NCBI RefSeq assembly: GCF_003688495.1
Contig: NZ_REFH01000008.1
Coordinates: 659,717 to 723,716 of the forward strand
Origin: Flavobacterium weaverense
Lineage (GTDB): Bacteria > Bacteroidota > Bacteroidia > Flavobacteriales > Flavobacteriaceae
Direction of reading: 5' to 3'
Length of the DNA stretch: 64,000 bases
Each line of letters opens with the position of its first letter. Position 1 is the stretch's first letter. Both the position numbers and the translations under genes were made by a program. Below, one piece after another: positions 53,240-61,822 of this stretch. The notes under the pieces are model-generated. The model was given only the letters and a program-made list of their open reading frames with translations, did not search any database and was not told where the DNA came from.

Positions 53240-54058
53240 ATGGCAAACGTTAAAAAAGAAAAAAGCACAAACGGTGGAGGAATGGTTTCAGGAATCATTA
53301 TTGTTGCTTGTGTATTAGTTGGGGTATTGATTTGGAAATTTGTAATGGGAGCTCCAGCGAATTTTGAAGGTGGAAATCCAGAAACTGGACATCCATTGAA
53401 TACTTTAGGTCAAGTTTATCATGGAGGTGCGATTGTTCCAATATTATTAGGAATGTTATTAATGGTTCTTGTTTTTTCTATCGAAAGATATGCAGTTATA
53501 TCTAAAGCAGCTGGTAAAACTAAACTAGACACTTTTATGACTAAGATACAAGCAAGTATCAAAGCAGGTCAAATTGAAGAAGCTATCGAATCTTGTGACA
53601 AACAACAAGGATCAGTTGCAAATGCAATTAAATCAGCTTTAATTAAATATCAAGAAGTTAAAAAAGAAGGATTCAATAGTGAAGAAGCATCAGAAACTAT
53701 TCACAAAGAAATTGAAGAAGCTACTTCTCTTGAAATGCCAATGTTACAAAAGAACATGACAATTATTTCGTCTTTAGTTTCTTTAGGTACACTTATTGGT
53801 TTGTTAGGAACAGTATCAGGTATGATTAAAGCGTTTGGTGCATTAGCATCTGCTGGAACTCCGGATCAAGCTGCTCTTGCAAGTGGTATTTCTGAAGCAC
53901 TTATTAATACTGCAACAGGTATTGGTACTTCAGCTGTAGCAATTATCTCTTATAACTTCTTTACATCTAAAATTGATGATTTAACATACTCTATCGATGA
54001 GGCTGCTGTATCAATTGTAAGTACTTACAGAAGATTCAGAGGTAGTTTGAAGCAATAA
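53240..54058 (+). CDS. exbB: ExbB/TolQ/MotA-type proton channel protein
   Basis: 272 residues from ATG 53240 (MANVKKEKSTNG; the open frame upstream from 53177 is not conserved-like). Membrane helices near residues 14-37, 60-80, 165-190 and 210-235. IISSLVSLGTLIGLLGTVSGMIKAFGALA and INTATGIGTSAVAI are the MotA/ExbB channel blocks. With two ExbD proteins it uses the proton gradient to drive TonB. First gene of a seven-gene operon. Confidence 0.93.
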   Translation: MANVKKEKSTNGGGMVSGIIIVACVLVGVLIWKFVMGAPANFEGGNPETGHPLNTLGQVYHGGAIVPILLGMLLMVLVFSIERYAVISKAAGKTKLDTFMTKIQASIKAGQIEEAIESCDKQQGSVANAIKSALIKYQEVKKEGFNSEEASETIHKEIEEATSLEMPMLQKNMTIISSLVSLGTLIGLLGTVSGMIKAFGALASAGTPDQAALASGISEALINTATGIGTSAVAIISYNFFTSKIDDLTYSIDEAAVSIVSTYRRFRGSLKQ

Positions 54059-54097
54059 TTATGTTGATATTTATATCAAATAAAAAATAAAAAAAGA

Positions 54098-54709
54098 ATG
54101 GCTAAAATAAAAATAAATAAAAATCCGGGCTCTACAGATATGACAGCAATGTGTGATGTAGCATTCCTTTTGCTTACATTCTTTGTAATGACTTCAACAG
54201 CTAAGATTCCTGAAGCTTTGCCTGTAGATACTCCTTCTTCAACAGTTCAGACTAAATTGCCTGAAACTGATTTAGCTACATTAACTGTAGGTAAAGGAAA
54301 GATATTCTTTGATTTGAAAGGGAAAGAAGTTCGTGTTAGAACGTTAGAGTTAATGGCGGAGAAATACGGCGTAACTTTTACTGATGACGACAAGAGTACG
54401 TTTTCAAGAATGGATGATTTTGGTGTGCCAATTCTAAATCTAAAGCAGATTATTGAAATGAAAGCAGCTGATAGAAGTAAAGCAGGGCAACCTGGTATTC
54501 CAGCTGATTCACTTGATAATCAATTGAAAGAATGGGTATATAACGCTCGTATTGCAAATATCGAAATTAACGATAAAGAATTGCAAGTTGCTATAAAAGG
54601 TGACGCAAAAGAAGAATATCCAGCTATTAAAAGAGTGATGGATATTTTACAAGAGCAAAAAATCAATAGCTTTAGTTTAGTTACTGGTTTAAGAGGAAAA
54701 GATTTTTAA
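54098..54709 (+). CDS. ExbD/TolR family protein, first copy
   Basis: 203 residues. One membrane helix with the essential acidic residue Asp20 in MCDVAFLLLTFFVM, then a periplasmic domain. Longer than typical ExbD (~140) due to an insert around residues 85-140 with MADRSKAGQPGIPADSLDNQL-like sequence, as often seen in Bacteroidota. Partner of the 54728 copy. Confidence 0.9.
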   Translation: MAKIKINKNPGSTDMTAMCDVAFLLLTFFVMTSTAKIPEALPVDTPSSTVQTKLPETDLATLTVGKGKIFFDLKGKEVRVRTLELMAEKYGVTFTDDDKSTFSRMDDFGVPILNLKQIIEMKAADRSKAGQPGIPADSLDNQLKEWVYNARIANIEINDKELQVAIKGDAKEEYPAIKRVMDILQEQKINSFSLVTGLRGKDF

Positions 54710-54727
54710 TAAAAAAAACACACTAAA

Positions 54728-55297
54728 ATGGCTGAATTAAATACCGGCGACGGTGGAGGCAAAAAAGGTGGTAAAGTAAGAAGTCAAAAATTAAATGCAA
54801 AAGTTGATTTAACTGCCATGGTGGATTTGGCTTTCTTATTAATAACATTTTTCATGCTAACCACGACGTTGTCAAAACCTCAATCGATGAGCTTGGGGTT
54901 GCCAGATAAAGATCCCACAAAAGATAATGTGGATATGAAAGTTGACGAAAACCGTACAATGACAATTTTGTTAGGTGCGGATAATAAGTTAGTTTATTAT
55001 GTGGGTCTATTGGCTACTCCAATTGGAGGGCCTAAAGATTTGGCTTTTGGAAGAGATGGTATTCGTAAAGAATTGTTGTCTAGACAGAAGTCTGTTTTGG
55101 CATATTCCGCAGCTTTAGGTAAACCGAAAAACGGACTTATTGTAATTATCAAACCAAGTAAGAAGTCAAACTATAAAAATTTGATTGACATACTTGATGA
55201 AATGGCAATTGTTGGGGTTGGAGATTTTGGTAACTACGCTATCGTTCCAGAATTTTCTCCAGAAGAACAGAAATTGTTAGAAGGAAAAAAAGAGTAA
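54728..55297 (+). CDS. ExbD/TolR family protein, second copy
   Basis: 189 residues. Asp33 in MVDLAFLLITFFMLTT lies in the single membrane helix and the C-terminal domain ends in NLIDILDEMAIVGVGDFGNYAIV, the ExbD periplasmic fold. It is 18 bases after the first copy. Two unlike ExbDs suggest a heteromeric channel. Confidence 0.9.
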   Translation: MAELNTGDGGGKKGGKVRSQKLNAKVDLTAMVDLAFLLITFFMLTTTLSKPQSMSLGLPDKDPTKDNVDMKVDENRTMTILLGADNKLVYYVGLLATPIGGPKDLAFGRDGIRKELLSRQKSVLAYSAALGKPKNGLIVIIKPSKKSNYKNLIDILDEMAIVGVGDFGNYAIVPEFSPEEQKLLEGKKE

Positions 55298-55331
55298 TCT
55301 TAATTCCCCAATAACCTAATAATTAAGAAAA

Positions 55332-56129
55332 ATGAAATTAGACATATTAAAAAACCAATGGCTTGATATCGTATTCGAAGGACGTAACAAATCTTACGGT
55401 GCTTATGAGTTGAGACAGACAAACAGAAAAACTACTATAAAAGCCCTTATCATTGGAGCTATTGTATTTAGTGTTGCTGTTGCTGCGCCTCTAATCATAA
55501 ACATGTTGCCTCAAAACGAAGAAGTAGAAATTGATAGAGATATCAAGATCACTGCGATAAAACTACCTCCAAAGAAAGAGGAGCCAAAATTGAACGTTCC
55601 ACCACCACCACCACCACCACCAAAAGTGGATCAGGTAAAGTTTGTTAAGCCAGTTGTGGCAAAAGCAAATGAGGTAACAGAAGAACCGCCAAAAATTATC
55701 GAAGTAAAAGATAAAAAAATTGGAGCTGAAACTATCAAAGGTGACCCTGATGCGGTTTTAACTGTTCAACCAGTTGGAACAGGTACTGCAGCTGTTGTAG
55801 AAGAGGTAGATAACCAAATTTATAATACAGCAGGTATTGAGGTTAAACCTGATTTTCCAGGTGGAATTGATAAGTTCTACAAATTTGTAGGTAACAACTA
55901 TCAGACTCCAGAGGAAGAAGGTTTAAAAGGAAAAGTATATGTAACTTTTGTAGTTGAAAAAGACGGTTCATTAACAGATATTAAAGTAATTAGAGATATC
56001 GGTTACGGAACTGGAAAAGAAGCTATCCGTGTTCTGAAGAAATGTCCAAAATGGACACCAGGTGAGCAAAACGGTAAAAAGGTTAGAGTACTTTATTCAC
56101 TACCTATTACGATTCAATCTGCAGACTAA
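55332..56129 (+). CDS. tonB: Energy transducer TonB
   Basis: 265 residues. N-terminal QWLDIVFEGRNKSYGAYELRQ is the Bacteroidota TonB start, followed by one membrane helix (ALIIGAIVFSVAVAAPLIIN), a proline-rich spacer (PPPPPPPPKVDQVKFVKP) and the C-terminal TonB domain (GKVYVTFVVEKDGSLTDIKV, VLKKCPKWTPGEQNGK). It carries ExbBD-derived energy to outer-membrane SusC-like receptors. Its stop overlaps the next start by one base. Confidence 0.93.
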   Translation: MKLDILKNQWLDIVFEGRNKSYGAYELRQTNRKTTIKALIIGAIVFSVAVAAPLIINMLPQNEEVEIDRDIKITAIKLPPKKEEPKLNVPPPPPPPPKVDQVKFVKPVVAKANEVTEEPPKIIEVKDKKIGAETIKGDPDAVLTVQPVGTGTAAVVEEVDNQIYNTAGIEVKPDFPGGIDKFYKFVGNNYQTPEEEGLKGKVYVTFVVEKDGSLTDIKVIRDIGYGTGKEAIRVLKKCPKWTPGEQNGKKVRVLYSLPITIQSAD

Positions 56130-56359
56130 TGTTAGATAACATACTAGATAATATTAAGAAGAAATCGCTTAAAGAGCGATTTCTTCTTGTTTTAGGAATT
56201 TTGTTTTTTCTGCTCTATTTGGTTTTAGGATTATTCATTATATTTATGGACAATTTTCCACTCGATATGAGTTTACCTTATAGAATAGCTTTTGGAGTAA
56301 TACTTATTGCTTATGCCTCTTTTAGGTTTTTTAGAATAATTAACGACACAAACACTTAG
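56129..56359 (+). CDS. Small two-helix membrane protein in the tonB operon
   Basis: 76 residues: a basic N-terminus (DNIKKKSLKERF) and two hydrophobic helices (LVLGILFFLLYLVLGLFIIFM; YRIAFGVILIAYASFRFF). No family recognised. TAATG overlap with tonB and a 3-base gap to the PstS-like gene imply tight co-translation and a role with these envelope proteins. Confidence 0.75.
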   Translation: MLDNILDNIKKKSLKERFLLVLGILFFLLYLVLGLFIIFMDNFPLDMSLPYRIAFGVILIAYASFRFFRIINDTNT

Positions 56360-56362
56360 ATA

Positions 56363-57286
56363 ATGAAGAATTTTGGTAAACTTTCGTATTTTGCTGTTTT
56401 AATACTAATTGTAATAATTACGGCTTGTAATCAAAAGAACAAATCCAAAAATCAGGAAACCGTTATAAAAGGATCAGCAACGATTTATGTTGATGAAACT
56501 TTGGCTCCGATCATTGAAGATCAAGTTGTAATTTTCGAAAACAACTATGACGCTAATATAAAATTAGTTTCAAAGTCCGAAGCAGAAACTCTTAACTCTC
56601 TGTTTAACGAAAAAGCCAGTATTGCAATTCTAACGAGAAATTTAACTGCTGAAGAGCTTAAAATTTTTCAACAACGTAAAATTAATCCGAAAGTAACTCC
56701 CATAGCTACTGACGCGATAGCATTTATATCCAGGAATACTGCTAAGGATTCTATTATTGCCTTAAAAGATGTAATAAGCTTTATGCAAGGAAAAGACGTG
56801 GCGAATATTAAAGGTCTAGTTTTTGATAATTTGAATTCTAGTACTGTTCGTTATATGAAAGAATTAGCTGTTGTTAGTGCAGTTCCTCAAAAAGGAGTTT
56901 TCTCATTTAAAACTAATGATGAAGTGATAAAATATGTTTCTGAGAATGATAATATGATTGGTGTAGTTGGTGTTAATTGGTTGTCACAACCTTCAGCTGC
57001 GACGGAAAAAAATATTCAAAATGTTACTATATTAAGAGTGGTCGGTCTTGCTGACGATAAATCGTATCTTCCTTCACAAAACGATATTGCAGAAAAAAAA
57101 TACCCTTTGGCACGTGATTTGTATATAATAAACTGTCAAGGTTATTCAGGTTTAGGAATGGGGTTCGCCTCATTTGTGGCTGGAGATATTGGACAAAGAA
57201 TAATTTTAAAATCAGGTTTACTACCAATTAGGATGCCGGGACGAAAAATTACGATAAAGACAAAATCAATTAATGATGAAAAATAA
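56363..57286 (+). CDS. PstS-like phosphate-binding lipoprotein
   Basis: 307 residues. Lipobox VIITACNQK. The rest is a type II periplasmic binding fold of the PstS group (GSATIYVDETLAPIIEDQV; SIAILTRNLTAEE; TPIATDAIAFISRNT; ISFMQGK). The family binds phosphate for ABC uptake, but no pstCAB lies near. In the exb/tonB operon it may rather assist TonB-dependent uptake or act as a sensor; inferred. Overlaps the TPR gene by up to 14 bases. Confidence 0.85.
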   Translation: MKNFGKLSYFAVLILIVIITACNQKNKSKNQETVIKGSATIYVDETLAPIIEDQVVIFENNYDANIKLVSKSEAETLNSLFNEKASIAILTRNLTAEELKIFQQRKINPKVTPIATDAIAFISRNTAKDSIIALKDVISFMQGKDVANIKGLVFDNLNSSTVRYMKELAVVSAVPQKGVFSFKTNDEVIKYVSENDNMIGVVGVNWLSQPSAATEKNIQNVTILRVVGLADDKSYLPSQNDIAEKKYPLARDLYIINCQGYSGLGMGFASFVAGDIGQRIILKSGLLPIRMPGRKITIKTKSINDEK

Positions 57287-58976
57287 ATTAACTATAATGA
57301 ACATGAATAAATTTACAACTTTTAGTGTTGCGATATTAGCTTCAACTTTTACAATCCAAGCGCAAGACATCAATCAAGCTAAAAAAGCAATTGATGCTGA
57401 GCAGTTCGAGACTGCAAAAACAATGTTAAAGTCTATCATAAAAGATAAACCTTCTAATGGTGCGGCATTTTTTACATTAGGGAATGTATATTTAACACAA
57501 AATGTGCAGGATTCAGCTAAGATTTATTTTGACAGAGGATTGACTGCTTCTGATGAAGGTAAGTTGAATTATATAGGTTTAGGTCAGATGGATTTAGATA
57601 AAAGCGATCTTACTTCTGCTCAGTCTAAATTTGCAATGGCTACTAAAGATATGAGAAAGAAAGACTTTCAAGAATATATCTATGTTGCGAGAGCGTATAT
57701 GAATGCTGATAAACCAGATTATAAAACTGCAATTACTACTTTAAATAAGGGCGTTGCATATAATGCTCAAGATGCACAACTTCAATTAGCTTTAGGAGAT
57801 GCTTATTATGGTGACTCTAAACAAAACGAAGCGTATGTTGCTTATAGAAATGCTTTTCAAGCTGACAATTCTTTATTGAGAGCTAAAATGCAATTAGGTG
57901 TTTTATTAAAAGGAGCTAAGTCTTATGATGAAGCGTTGAAAGCCTACAATGAAGTTATTGCATTAAATCCTAATTATGGACCAGTTTATAGAGAGCTTGC
58001 TGAAACGTATTATAAAATAGCACGTAATAAGCCATCTCAAGCTGCTGCTAATTATAAAATTGCAATGGGACATTATGATAAATACATGTCATTAACAGAT
58101 TATTCAATTCATTCAAGAATGCGTCGTGCAGATTTTTTAATCTTAATTGAAGATTATGTTGCACTTGAAGCTGAAGCAAATAAAATGATTGAATTAGACA
58201 AAGTTAATCCTAGAATTTATAGATATTTAGGATATGCTGCGTACAAAAATGGAAACGTTGATGTTGCTATTAAATCTTTAGAAAATTTTATCACAGCACC
58301 AGGAAATAAAGCAATTGCATTAGATTACTTGTACTTAGGTTTGACAAAAATCAAAAAAGGAACAAGTGCGGATGAACTTACTATTGAACCAGCTGCTTTT
58401 GAAGCAGGAATGGTAGATATTAAGAAATCAATTGAGATGGAACCTCTAGCAGTTCAAGAATTAAGTGAAGTAGGTAAAAAATTGTTTGGACAAAAACTAT
58501 ATAGTGAAGCTGCAGCAATATTTGAATTTGGAGCTAACACTGCAGAATCTACAAGTTACTTAGATGATAATGTGTACTATGGTTTAGCGATATACTATGC
58601 AAACATAAACAAAGCAAAAGGCGTTCAGGTTGATGCTGTAGCATTGCAAAAAGCTGATGCTGCTTTTGATAAAGTTTTAGTAGCATCACCGACTTACCTT
58701 GAGGCATATCTTTATAAAGCTAGAACAAATAGATTACTTGAAAAAGATGATTTAATGGTTAAGAACTATGAGGATTATGTAGCGAAAACTACTGAATTAG
58801 GAGCAGAAGAGTTAGCTAAGCCGGCTATCAAAACTAAAATTGTAGAATGTTATAATAATATGGCAGCTAGTTTTGCTAATACTGATAAGCCAAAAGCAAT
58901 CGAGTATTTCAAAAAAACATTAGCATTAGATCCAGAAAACAGTTATGCTGCTGAGTCTATTAAAATTCTTAAATAA
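57273..58976 (+). CDS. Secreted tetratricopeptide-repeat protein
   Basis: Up to 567 residues. A signal peptide (KFTTFSVAILASTFTIQAQ) follows; in-frame ATGs at 57273, 57276, 57297 and 57303 are all possible starts, the last two giving a tidier signal. TPR units recur through the length, for example GAAFFTLGNVYLTQNVQDSAKIYFDRG, AYVAYRNAFQADNSLLRAKMQLGVLL and PKAIEYFKKTLALDPENSYA. Likely a periplasmic scaffold for the operon's transport complex. Terminator at 59002. Confidence 0.9.
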   Translation: MMKNKLTIMNMNKFTTFSVAILASTFTIQAQDINQAKKAIDAEQFETAKTMLKSIIKDKPSNGAAFFTLGNVYLTQNVQDSAKIYFDRGLTASDEGKLNYIGLGQMDLDKSDLTSAQSKFAMATKDMRKKDFQEYIYVARAYMNADKPDYKTAITTLNKGVAYNAQDAQLQLALGDAYYGDSKQNEAYVAYRNAFQADNSLLRAKMQLGVLLKGAKSYDEALKAYNEVIALNPNYGPVYRELAETYYKIARNKPSQAAANYKIAMGHYDKYMSLTDYSIHSRMRRADFLILIEDYVALEAEANKMIELDKVNPRIYRYLGYAAYKNGNVDVAIKSLENFITAPGNKAIALDYLYLGLTKIKKGTSADELTIEPAAFEAGMVDIKKSIEMEPLAVQELSEVGKKLFGQKLYSEAAAIFEFGANTAESTSYLDDNVYYGLAIYYANINKAKGVQVDAVALQKADAAFDKVLVASPTYLEAYLYKARTNRLLEKDDLMVKNYEDYVAKTTELGAEELAKPAIKTKIVECYNNMAASFANTDKPKAIEYFKKTLALDPENSYAAESIKILK

Positions 58977-59001
58977 TAAAAATTAAGTTTTTTACAATTA
59001 C

Positions 59002-59034
59002 AAAACCGATGGTTATCAAACCATCGGTTTTTTT
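59002..59034 (+). terminator. Terminator of the exbB-tonB operon
   Basis: AAAACCGATGGTT / AACCATCGGTTTT, 13-bp stem, short loop, seven T. Confidence 0.92.
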
Positions 59035-59193
59035 GTGGCTGATTTTGAGTACTTAAGTATGTATTTCTTCTTCGATTGTTTGTATTAAGTCTATGATTTA
59101 TTAAATTAAGGTTTTTAAAGTTTATTATATTCCGAGTTAATTTCAAATTAACTCCTTTTCAAATTAACTATCTTTGCACTTTAAATTAAATAA

Positions 59194-59826
59194 ATGTTAT
59201 CAAAAGAAGTACAGTTAGAAGTTAATAAAGGAATGATGTTGCCTTTGATGGAAGAATTTTATACTATTCAAGGAGAAGGGTACCATACAGGAACAGCAGC
59301 ATATTTTATAAGAATAGGTGGTTGCGATGTGGGTTGCCATTGGTGTGATGTTAAAGAAAGTTGGAATGCAGAATTACATCCTCCTACGGGAATTGATTTA
59401 ATCGTAGCAAATGCTAGTAAATATTCGAAAACTATAGTTATTACGGGTGGAGAGCCATTGATGTGGGATATGACATTGCTTACACAAAAATTAAAGGATA
59501 AGAATTTGAATGTCCATATTGAGACTTCAGGAGCGTATCCGCTATCTGGTACATGGGATTGGATTTGTCTTTCGCCAAAGAAAAATAAGTTACCTACAGA
59601 TACGATTTATGATAATGCACACGAGCTAAAAGTAATTATTCATAATAAGCATGATTTTATCTTTGCAGAGGAACAAGCAGAAAAAGTGAATCCAAATGCA
59701 ATATTATTTCTTCAACCTGAGTGGAGTAAGAATGACGAAATGACACCGTTAATAGTTGAATACGTAATGAAAAAGCCAAAGTGGAGAGTCTCATTGCAGA
59801 CACATAAATATCTTAATATTCCTTAA
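59194..59826 (+). CDS. queE: 7-Carboxy-7-deazaguanine synthase
   Basis: 210 residues. EEFYTIQGEGYHTGTAAYFIRIGGC leads to the radical-SAM cluster Cys44-x3-Cys48-x2-Cys51; VITGGEPLMW and ETSGAYP are further QueE blocks. It forms the 7-deazapurine ring of queuosine, using SAM and a [4Fe-4S] cluster. TATCTTTG at 59169-59176, 18 bases before the ATG, is a good -7 box. QueA, a later step, is at 37632. Confidence 0.95.
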   Translation: MLSKEVQLEVNKGMMLPLMEEFYTIQGEGYHTGTAAYFIRIGGCDVGCHWCDVKESWNAELHPPTGIDLIVANASKYSKTIVITGGEPLMWDMTLLTQKLKDKNLNVHIETSGAYPLSGTWDWICLSPKKNKLPTDTIYDNAHELKVIIHNKHDFIFAEEQAEKVNPNAILFLQPEWSKNDEMTPLIVEYVMKKPKWRVSLQTHKYLNIP

Positions 59827-59861
59827 AAAAGTTTATATTTGGACTTCTAAAACCAAACCAA

Positions 59862-60263
59862 ATGAAAAAAATAGTAATAGCAGCAGCATTTATGTTTGTC
59901 GCAAATATAGCAGCAGCCCAAGATTCTTTCAAAGCTGATGCTTTAAAAGTAATTGAGATATCTGGCGCCGCTGGTCCAATGCAAATGGCAAAGGAGCAAA
60001 TTATGCAAAATATACCAGAAGCGAATAAGATTGAATTCTCTAAAGATTTTGACGCGAGTTTACCTTCTTTGTATGAAAAACTAGCCGTGATTTATATGGA
60101 AACCTATACTCAGGACGATATTAAAGAAATGCTCAAATTTTATAATTCACCTCTAGGTAAGAAAATATCAAATTCTACAGGAGAACTTTATAAGAAATCT
60201 ACTGCTGCGGGCCAAGAATGGGGAGCAGGTTTACAAGGTATGATGATGAAATATATGAAATAG
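59862..60263 (+). CDS. DUF2059 family exported protein
   Basis: 133 residues with signal peptide (KIVIAAAFMFVANIAAAQ). The helical domain, with YTQDDIKEMLKFYNSPLGKKI near the end, is the DUF2059 signature; function unknown. 36 bases after queE; terminator at 60282. Confidence 0.85.
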   Translation: MKKIVIAAAFMFVANIAAAQDSFKADALKVIEISGAAGPMQMAKEQIMQNIPEANKIEFSKDFDASLPSLYEKLAVIYMETYTQDDIKEMLKFYNSPLGKKISNSTGELYKKSTAAGQEWGAGLQGMMMKYMK

Positions 60264-60281
60264 TAACTACAGTTTACATAA

Positions 60282-60310
60282 GAGCCCAAATTCTAAATTT
60301 GGGCTTTTTT
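60282..60310 (+). terminator. Terminator after the DUF2059 gene
   Basis: AGCCCAAATT / AATTTGGGCT hairpin and six T, in front of a convergent gene. Confidence 0.9.
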
Positions 60311-60338
60311 GTATAATATGTTTTTCTTTTGAAGAAAT

Positions 60339-61055
60339 TTAAATAGAGATTTTTGCCAAGTAATCATAATGCTCACCTTCTTGAATTAATTCACATTTTA
60401 ATCCATTAGCTAAAGCTGCATTTTGCAAAGTATTGTAATCGAGATAAAGCCATGGAAAGGGATTTTCTTTTTCTCCCTTGTAACTTACTGTAAATTCCAA
60501 TTCCCCATAATAACCTTCTGCAGGAATTGAGTATGCACCTTCTTCATCTTCGTCAAACATATAGATGATATCTGAACTGTCAATTAAAATTTGGCCTTGT
60601 GGATTTAAGAGACCTTTTAATTTCTGTAAGTACTTTGTAGTATCTTTAAGTGTCCCAAATATCCCAGTTCCATTCATTAACAATAGGATTGTGTCATATT
60701 TACTTGCTGAATCACTAGAGTCTAAGTCAAGTACATTTTGCACTTTCGTATTTTTAACACCTCTTAATTTGCATGCATTTATAGCGTATTCTGATATATC
60801 AATGGCTAAAACTTCTAAGTTTTTTTCGTTTTGCAAATACAAACTATGACTTCCTGCGCCACATCCAACGTCTAGGATTTTTCCTTTTGATAATTGAAGT
60901 GCCTTCTGTTCTAAAATTGGCATCTCATCGTATGAGCGAAATAGATAAGACACAGACATCTCATCTTCTTCAGAAATTGTAGTCTCCGTTATTAAGTCTT
61001 CAGGAAAATTATTTGTTTGATAGTCGAGAATGGCTTTGCCAAATAGATCTTTCAT
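60339..61055 (-). CDS. Class I SAM-dependent methyltransferase
   Basis: 238 residues. KILDVGCGAGSHSLYL is the SAM-binding motif I, VLAIDIS motif II with its acidic residue, and KYDTILLLMNGTGIFG and LLNPQGQILIDSSD follow in Rossmann order. The substrate cannot be told; YMFDEDEEGAYSIPAEGYYGELEFTV is a family-specific insert. Monocistronic, divergent from the cysteine-cluster gene. Confidence 0.85.
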   Translation of the reverse strand: MKDLFGKAILDYQTNNFPEDLITETTISEEDEMSVSYLFRSYDEMPILEQKALQLSKGKILDVGCGAGSHSLYLQNEKNLEVLAIDISEYAINACKLRGVKNTKVQNVLDLDSSDSASKYDTILLLMNGTGIFGTLKDTTKYLQKLKGLLNPQGQILIDSSDIIYMFDEDEEGAYSIPAEGYYGELEFTVSYKGEKENPFPWLYLDYNTLQNAALANGLKCELIQEGEHYDYLAKISI

Positions 61056-61161
61056 CTTTTAATTTCGAGGAATGAAAAAATATTATCCTCTTTATTTGTT
61101 ATTATTTTATTTTTCGAACTTGAAGTCGTTACTTTTGTACCGTCAACTTTAATATAAAAAA

Positions 61162-61656
61162 TTGAAACCTACTTTAAACGAATTACCTAAAGAAGCCAAA
61201 GATAAGCATATCGAAAACAAAAAGTATTTTGATAAGCTGAAAAAAAAGGCGCCTAAGAATCTAGATTATATAATGCAAGATTTACATGATGCTGAGTTTA
61301 AAAAAACGGATTGTTTAAAATGTGCTAATTGTTGTAAAACAACAGGTCCATTATTTACTTCTGCTGATATTGAGCGGGTATCAAAACATTTACGACAAAA
61401 ACCCCAGCAATTTATTGAGCAGTATTTACGTATTGATGAAGATCAGGATTATGTATTGCAATCTGTACCTTGTTCTTTTTTAGATAATGAAAATGCTTGT
61501 TTTATATACGACGTAAGACCAAAAGCATGTCGTGAGTTCCCTCACACAGATAGAAAAAAGTTTCAACAAATTACAGATCTTACTTTGAAAAACGTAGCAA
61601 TCTGTCCCGCGGCTTTCAATATAGTTGAGGAAATGAAAAAGAAACTTCCTTTATAG
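61162..61656 (+). CDS. YkgJ-type cysteine-cluster protein
   Basis: 164 residues with the zinc/iron-chelating cluster CLKCANCC near residue 51, then single Cys in VPCSFLD, NACFIY, KACREFPH and AICPAAF. The family (UPF0153/CxxCxxCC) binds a metal, role unclear. The start codon is TTG 61162; no ATG occurs before residue 37 and the N-terminal helix begins there. TACTTTTG at 61130-61137 is a -7 box. Confidence 0.87.
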   Translation: MKPTLNELPKEAKDKHIENKKYFDKLKKKAPKNLDYIMQDLHDAEFKKTDCLKCANCCKTTGPLFTSADIERVSKHLRQKPQQFIEQYLRIDEDQDYVLQSVPCSFLDNENACFIYDVRPKACREFPHTDRKKFQQITDLTLKNVAICPAAFNIVEEMKKKLPL

Positions 61657-61822
61657 GATTATAAATCGTCTTTAAAATTCCATTGAAAGCTTTTACTTTC
61701 TATCAAAAGCAGAACTTAATAAATTTTATTTTAAGTCCATTAGTATAGTTCGTGTTTTAGCAGTATTTTTGACAAAAGTGCTATATTTTCGCTCCTAATT
61801 TTAATCAGATACAAATCCAACC

